DNA of 64,000 bases, from positions 1,188,001-1,252,000 of the forward strand of contig OY783192.1 of assembly GCA_963678675.1 (NCBI GenBank), read 5' to 3'. The first letter of the stretch is position 1. Each line of letters begins with the position of its first letter. Shown piece by piece: positions 60,201 to 64,000 of the stretch. Position numbers and translations under genes: made by a program. The stretch is from Xiphydria camelus (Eukaryota > Arthropoda > Insecta > Hymenoptera > Xiphydriidae). Below the pieces are notes generated by a model. It searched no databases. It had not been told where the DNA came from and saw nothing but the letters and a program-made list of their open reading frames with translations.

Positions 60201-63200
60201 GTCCCTCTGCCAGCCGACTCCTTTTTTCTCGCAGTCTCGTCCCGTCCAATTTTCACGCCCGCGCACGAAAAATACCGATCATAACAACCCCCTAATACCG
60301 AAGGGGCCATTCATTCCGTACGCATTCCAGCGCGAGGCTCGGGTAAAAGACGCTTTCGTTATTACTATGATTACAATGAATTTCCATTCCTCCCGCCTGA
60401 CTGACGCATTTTCGGCGCCTTGCAGCTCGTCTCGAAGTCAGTAAACACCGCGAGCGGCCTGTATCATGGTAATCCCCGGCGTAAATGAGACGAAGTGAAT
60501 TTGTAGATTTTTTGTTTCTCCCGTTCCCACTTCTCTCGAAAAGAAATTTGTTCCGGGAAAAGAGGAAACGCGTTTCTTTCGCGCGCCATCGTCGTCGTCG
60601 TCCCCTTCTAGTCTAATCAGTCTAGTGATAAACCGAGCCCTGCGTCTCGCCGCGAAGGTCGTACACTGCCTCGTGCGACTAAATACTCGTCCCTCTCACC
60701 CTCTTCTACTCTCGTTCTCTACATCATTATTCCATGTGATTTTCCGCCGGGCTATTAGCCAATCAAATATTCCTCGGCGTGGTAACTTCGTGTCTTCGCG
60801 CTGTACAGTCGGTCGCGACCCTCTTTGGCTCCTGGACAGCGCTCGGAAACCAACGAGTCGTGTCTGATTATGGATTCCGTGGCTAATTGGAGTAACTAAT
60901 TCACGGGGAGAAGGTGGAGGGGACCGTCTAGACCGCTAACTCTATTCCGACTGGAATTCTTATACCGCGGGTTGGGGCGTTTAATAAGTCGGACGTCCAC
61001 CTTTCACCGACGCCCAACCGGAATGCTCTACTCGAGCTGGGCACGAGTACGAGTCCCAGGTGAATTTCGGACAACCCGAGAGAAGCGATAAATCGGAATC
61101 GTTATCCGGCCGTAAGGAGTAGTCGGTGCACCGAGGGACCTCAAATATATATTTCACAGAAAATTGCTCGCGATTTCCTATCGCCTCGTCGTACGTGTAA
61201 AGTTCGACGAGACGTCTCATCGTTCGTCTGACCCGAATTGATACACTCTTTGGGAGATACCTTTGCGGTGAAATTCTGTATCCGCGACGGGGAGAAAATA
61301 ACAAACAGCGAGAAGATAAATAAAGACGAAGATGAGTAATTCGCGTAAACGAGATGATAAAATAAATTCGAAAACTTCGGGCAGATTCGAATCGCCTCGG
61401 CAAAGTGCGTCAATCGCGTAGTATAGATTTAGAAAAAATTTCGCAATCGACGCCTAAATTCGTGTGATCTCCGCAGGATTTTTCGATGAGAGCCGATCGA
61501 TACTCGAAAGCGCGTCGGAGCCGCAATCGTTCCCATCGAATTCGGATGACTTAGACCTCAGCCGACCTCGACAGTTATTACACCGAACCTCATTTATTCG
61601 AGCCACCCGGTAGAAGGCGGGTCAGAACTTAACGATCACGTGTCAGCAGGGTCCATATATTCTGTACCCTCTTCGCTAATCGGCAGCCAGACTGAGCAAA
61701 CTTCAGGGCGGATCGCGTGATTAACAACTCGTTTCGAGGGCTCTTCACGTGCCTACAATGGAGCCGAATCGATAGGAGAGAGCATGTGTGAGCCGAAGGC
61801 AGGAACGGATGAAGGAAGCTATTAGAACTTTTAATTACTCTCTCTAATTCTTTGAATCTAATATTGCTAAATAAAAAACACAACACTACATATACATATA
61901 TATGTGGACTACATACTGCATATAGCAAATCAACATTGCTAAAAATTGTTGCGTTTATCATATCGACGTCAAATTTATCGGTCATCCTGGCTGTCGATGA
62001 GTATCGCTAACAATTTTAACGATCAAATAATACATTTCCAAATAATTATTTACTTTCGTCAAAAAAATAATTATGTACTACAAATGAAAATTAAAAAATG
62101 TTTTTTCTATGAAGTAACGCTCATTTCACCGCGTTTCATCATGTATAGCCATTTAAAATACGTTATGGATGAAACGACCGATACGGATATATTGCCGCGA
62201 TAGGAAATAAAAGGCAAAAATATTTTTGTGCTCCGTTTCCGAAACGGCTTTCACAAAATATTTTCAGGAATATCACACAGTAGAGTGTAATGCATATAGC
62301 TTCGACCTATTTTCGATACGCTCCCGTATGTCCGGTAGAAATGATAAAAACAAAAGAAGATAAAAATTCCTATAAAAACATGTAACCGCGATAGCAATAC
62401 GGTTAACCCGGGGCAGGTAAAGTCCACGCCAGAGAGAAGAGCGGACAGATTAAACAACGGAAGGGACTCCGAAACGTTCAATCGAAAATTAATTGATGCC
62501 ACGTTCCTACCTACACGAATTTATCTTCGATCGGCTTCGGCGATATACGAGATGCATCCACCGCGCACTCTCAGAGCTCGCCTGCGTACCAACGCACATA
62601 GGTACACGCGAGTTAGGTACGTTCCTATAGTTATTTACGTACGTCCATCCATCCGTCTCTCCGTGTCCGTATATCCGTCCGTGCGTTCAGAATGCCAATC
62701 AGTCGCTTCGGTGATACTCTCCGGTTACGACACGCGGATTGACACGGATCTTACGAGGGAGATAGAACGTCAAAAAACGGAGTTGCATCGTATAAGGAAC
62801 ACTGTAGGCTAGGGCCCGACGGGTGTGTCGGTAACGCGCCGTTAAAATATCTGAAAATGGTCACACGGTCGCCTTCGTTGCTACTCGATGTCATCGGAGG
62901 GATTCTAATCAACCTGACTTTAGGTGAAGTAAAAAACGCTACGAAGGAGCACAGGTATAGGTATATCTCTGTATAAGAGGAAGTTATGTCTCCATCGGAA
63001 TGTCTTACGGTCACATTCCAACTGGGCGGTTACAAACGGGGAAAGGAGAAAGCTCAAAATTTGGTTTTTATTCCTGCAGTATACTATTATGTGTATGGCG
63101 TACCTATTCTATATAATCTAGTCAGATATCCGATCTACGCAATTAGTTTGGCATAAGCCGTTATCAATATTTTGCTCGGAATCGTCTTGGAAAGCTCTTC

Positions 63201-64000
63201 GTCGAAGCTCGAATCGGTCGTTCCTCGATTCATCTCAAACCATTGAAGTGGCACTTGCCATCCTTCGCGAAAAAATAACAGTTTCCCGGAAACGCCTGTA
63301 CAGCTACGTTAACATCACCGACAGTGGCAACAGCAGCGCAGCAGCATCAGAGAGGCATCAATTATAACGCTTCCGCTCGCTTCGTGGCGTTTTAGCGTTT
63401 TAGCCCGTTCTACTGGAAAAAGCGTTTTGCCCGTATAACGAGGACGCTGCAGTCCGTGACGCGAGAGGCGTCAACGCGATGAGAAGCTTCATTCAGGATT
63501 GCACTTTCTACCGCCGCATACGGGCGAGGACATTTCGAAATGATTTTCGTAGAGGTAATTTAGGTGGGAGTGTAAAACAAGCCAAAGGACCAGAGAACGC
63601 GATGATGGTTTCCTACTCGTAACTGGATATTAGCACCTGGAATTAGTTTGACGCGTCATCCCCCTCTCCCAGCCGCATAGGAGTTAAAAAGTAGCACGCG
63701 CGCGACTTGTGAAAAGTCGGCACGAGGTTTAACGCAACAAGCAAGAGTGCTTTAATTTCATCACCTTTGATCTTCGGCACGTGGAAATCTCTATCTGTCA
63801 AAGCGTATGAAGGAGCAGGGGATGAGAAAAGCGAAGGGGTGGCGGAAAAGTGGGGCGGAGCAGCGAGAAAGGGAGGAGAAAAGTCAGTAGTTTATAAAAG
63901 GAAATCTCAATCATAACGACTGAGTCGAGAAATGGTAGATGAGCGTATATATATATATATACGTCTGTCTAACCTGAAGTTATATTTTAGGGTTTAATTG
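57242..64000. other. Probable multiplexin 5' intron, CpG-rich, no recognised exon
   Basis: The exon ending at 57241 needs a preceding exon with one base of carry-over, but no signal peptide or laminin-G-like (thrombospondin N-terminal) domain was recognised up to the window end. Much of 57.2-61.6 kb is CpG-rich with chance open frames. Microsatellites occur at about 57322-57340 (CT) and 63946-63961 (AT). Confidence 0.4.

Overview
The window reads as nuclear DNA of an insect, most likely a hymenopteran such as an ant or bee. The evidence is an RR-type cuticular protein, insect-type GT-AG introns, a zucchini/PLD6 orthologue, a meng-po/SBK1-type kinase and a multiplexin (collagen XV/XVIII) gene. 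Long AT-rich stretches alternate with long CpG-rich non-coding stretches, and the mobile DNA is mostly short, decayed DNA transposons and hairpin MITEs. The order Hymenoptera is an inference from composition and gene content, not proven.

Layout. 1-3 kb: a four-exon RR-1 cuticular protein gene on the minus strand, with the classic three-codon first exon and a TATA box. 4.5-5.3 kb: a 720-bp foldback repeat. 7.3-11.6 kb: two neighbouring plus-strand genes, which I do not recognise, that share Ser/Cys-rich C-terminal tails of the type SCSCSDC; a dead mariner lies between them. 13-20.3 kb: a TATA promoter with a possible leader exon, three MITEs, then a complete single-coding-exon SBK/meng-po kinase. 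20.3-35.2 kb: about 15 kb without a convincing gene, holding a piggyBac-like MITE, a dispersed palindromic repeat, microsatellites and a Harbinger-like element with a TAA target duplication.

35.2-40.2 kb: zucchini/PLD6 (minus) and THOC1 (plus) are arranged head to head, 546 bp apart from start codon to start codon. Both complete gene models can be followed exon by exon. In flies both products act in the piRNA pathway, Zucchini as the endonuclease and THO on precursor transcripts. 40.3-42.4 kb: a small mosaic of duplicated sequence, with a copied piece of THOC1 exon 4, a tRNA-derived SINE and a frameshifted duplicate of the first exons of SMC6, bounded by a direct duplication.

44.7-57.2 kb (minus): the 3' part of multiplexin. 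It has an acidic Ser-Gly linker, interrupted Gly-X-Y repeats, an NC1 trimerisation segment, a hinge and an endostatin domain with an unusual RRRR-containing acidic tail. Its 5' end was not found and may lie beyond 64 kb. 57.2-64 kb is CpG-rich and without a recognisable exon.

Most long reading frames in the CpG-rich parts look like chance open frames. All splice sites were called by eye and joined by matching phase; transcripts would be needed to confirm them.
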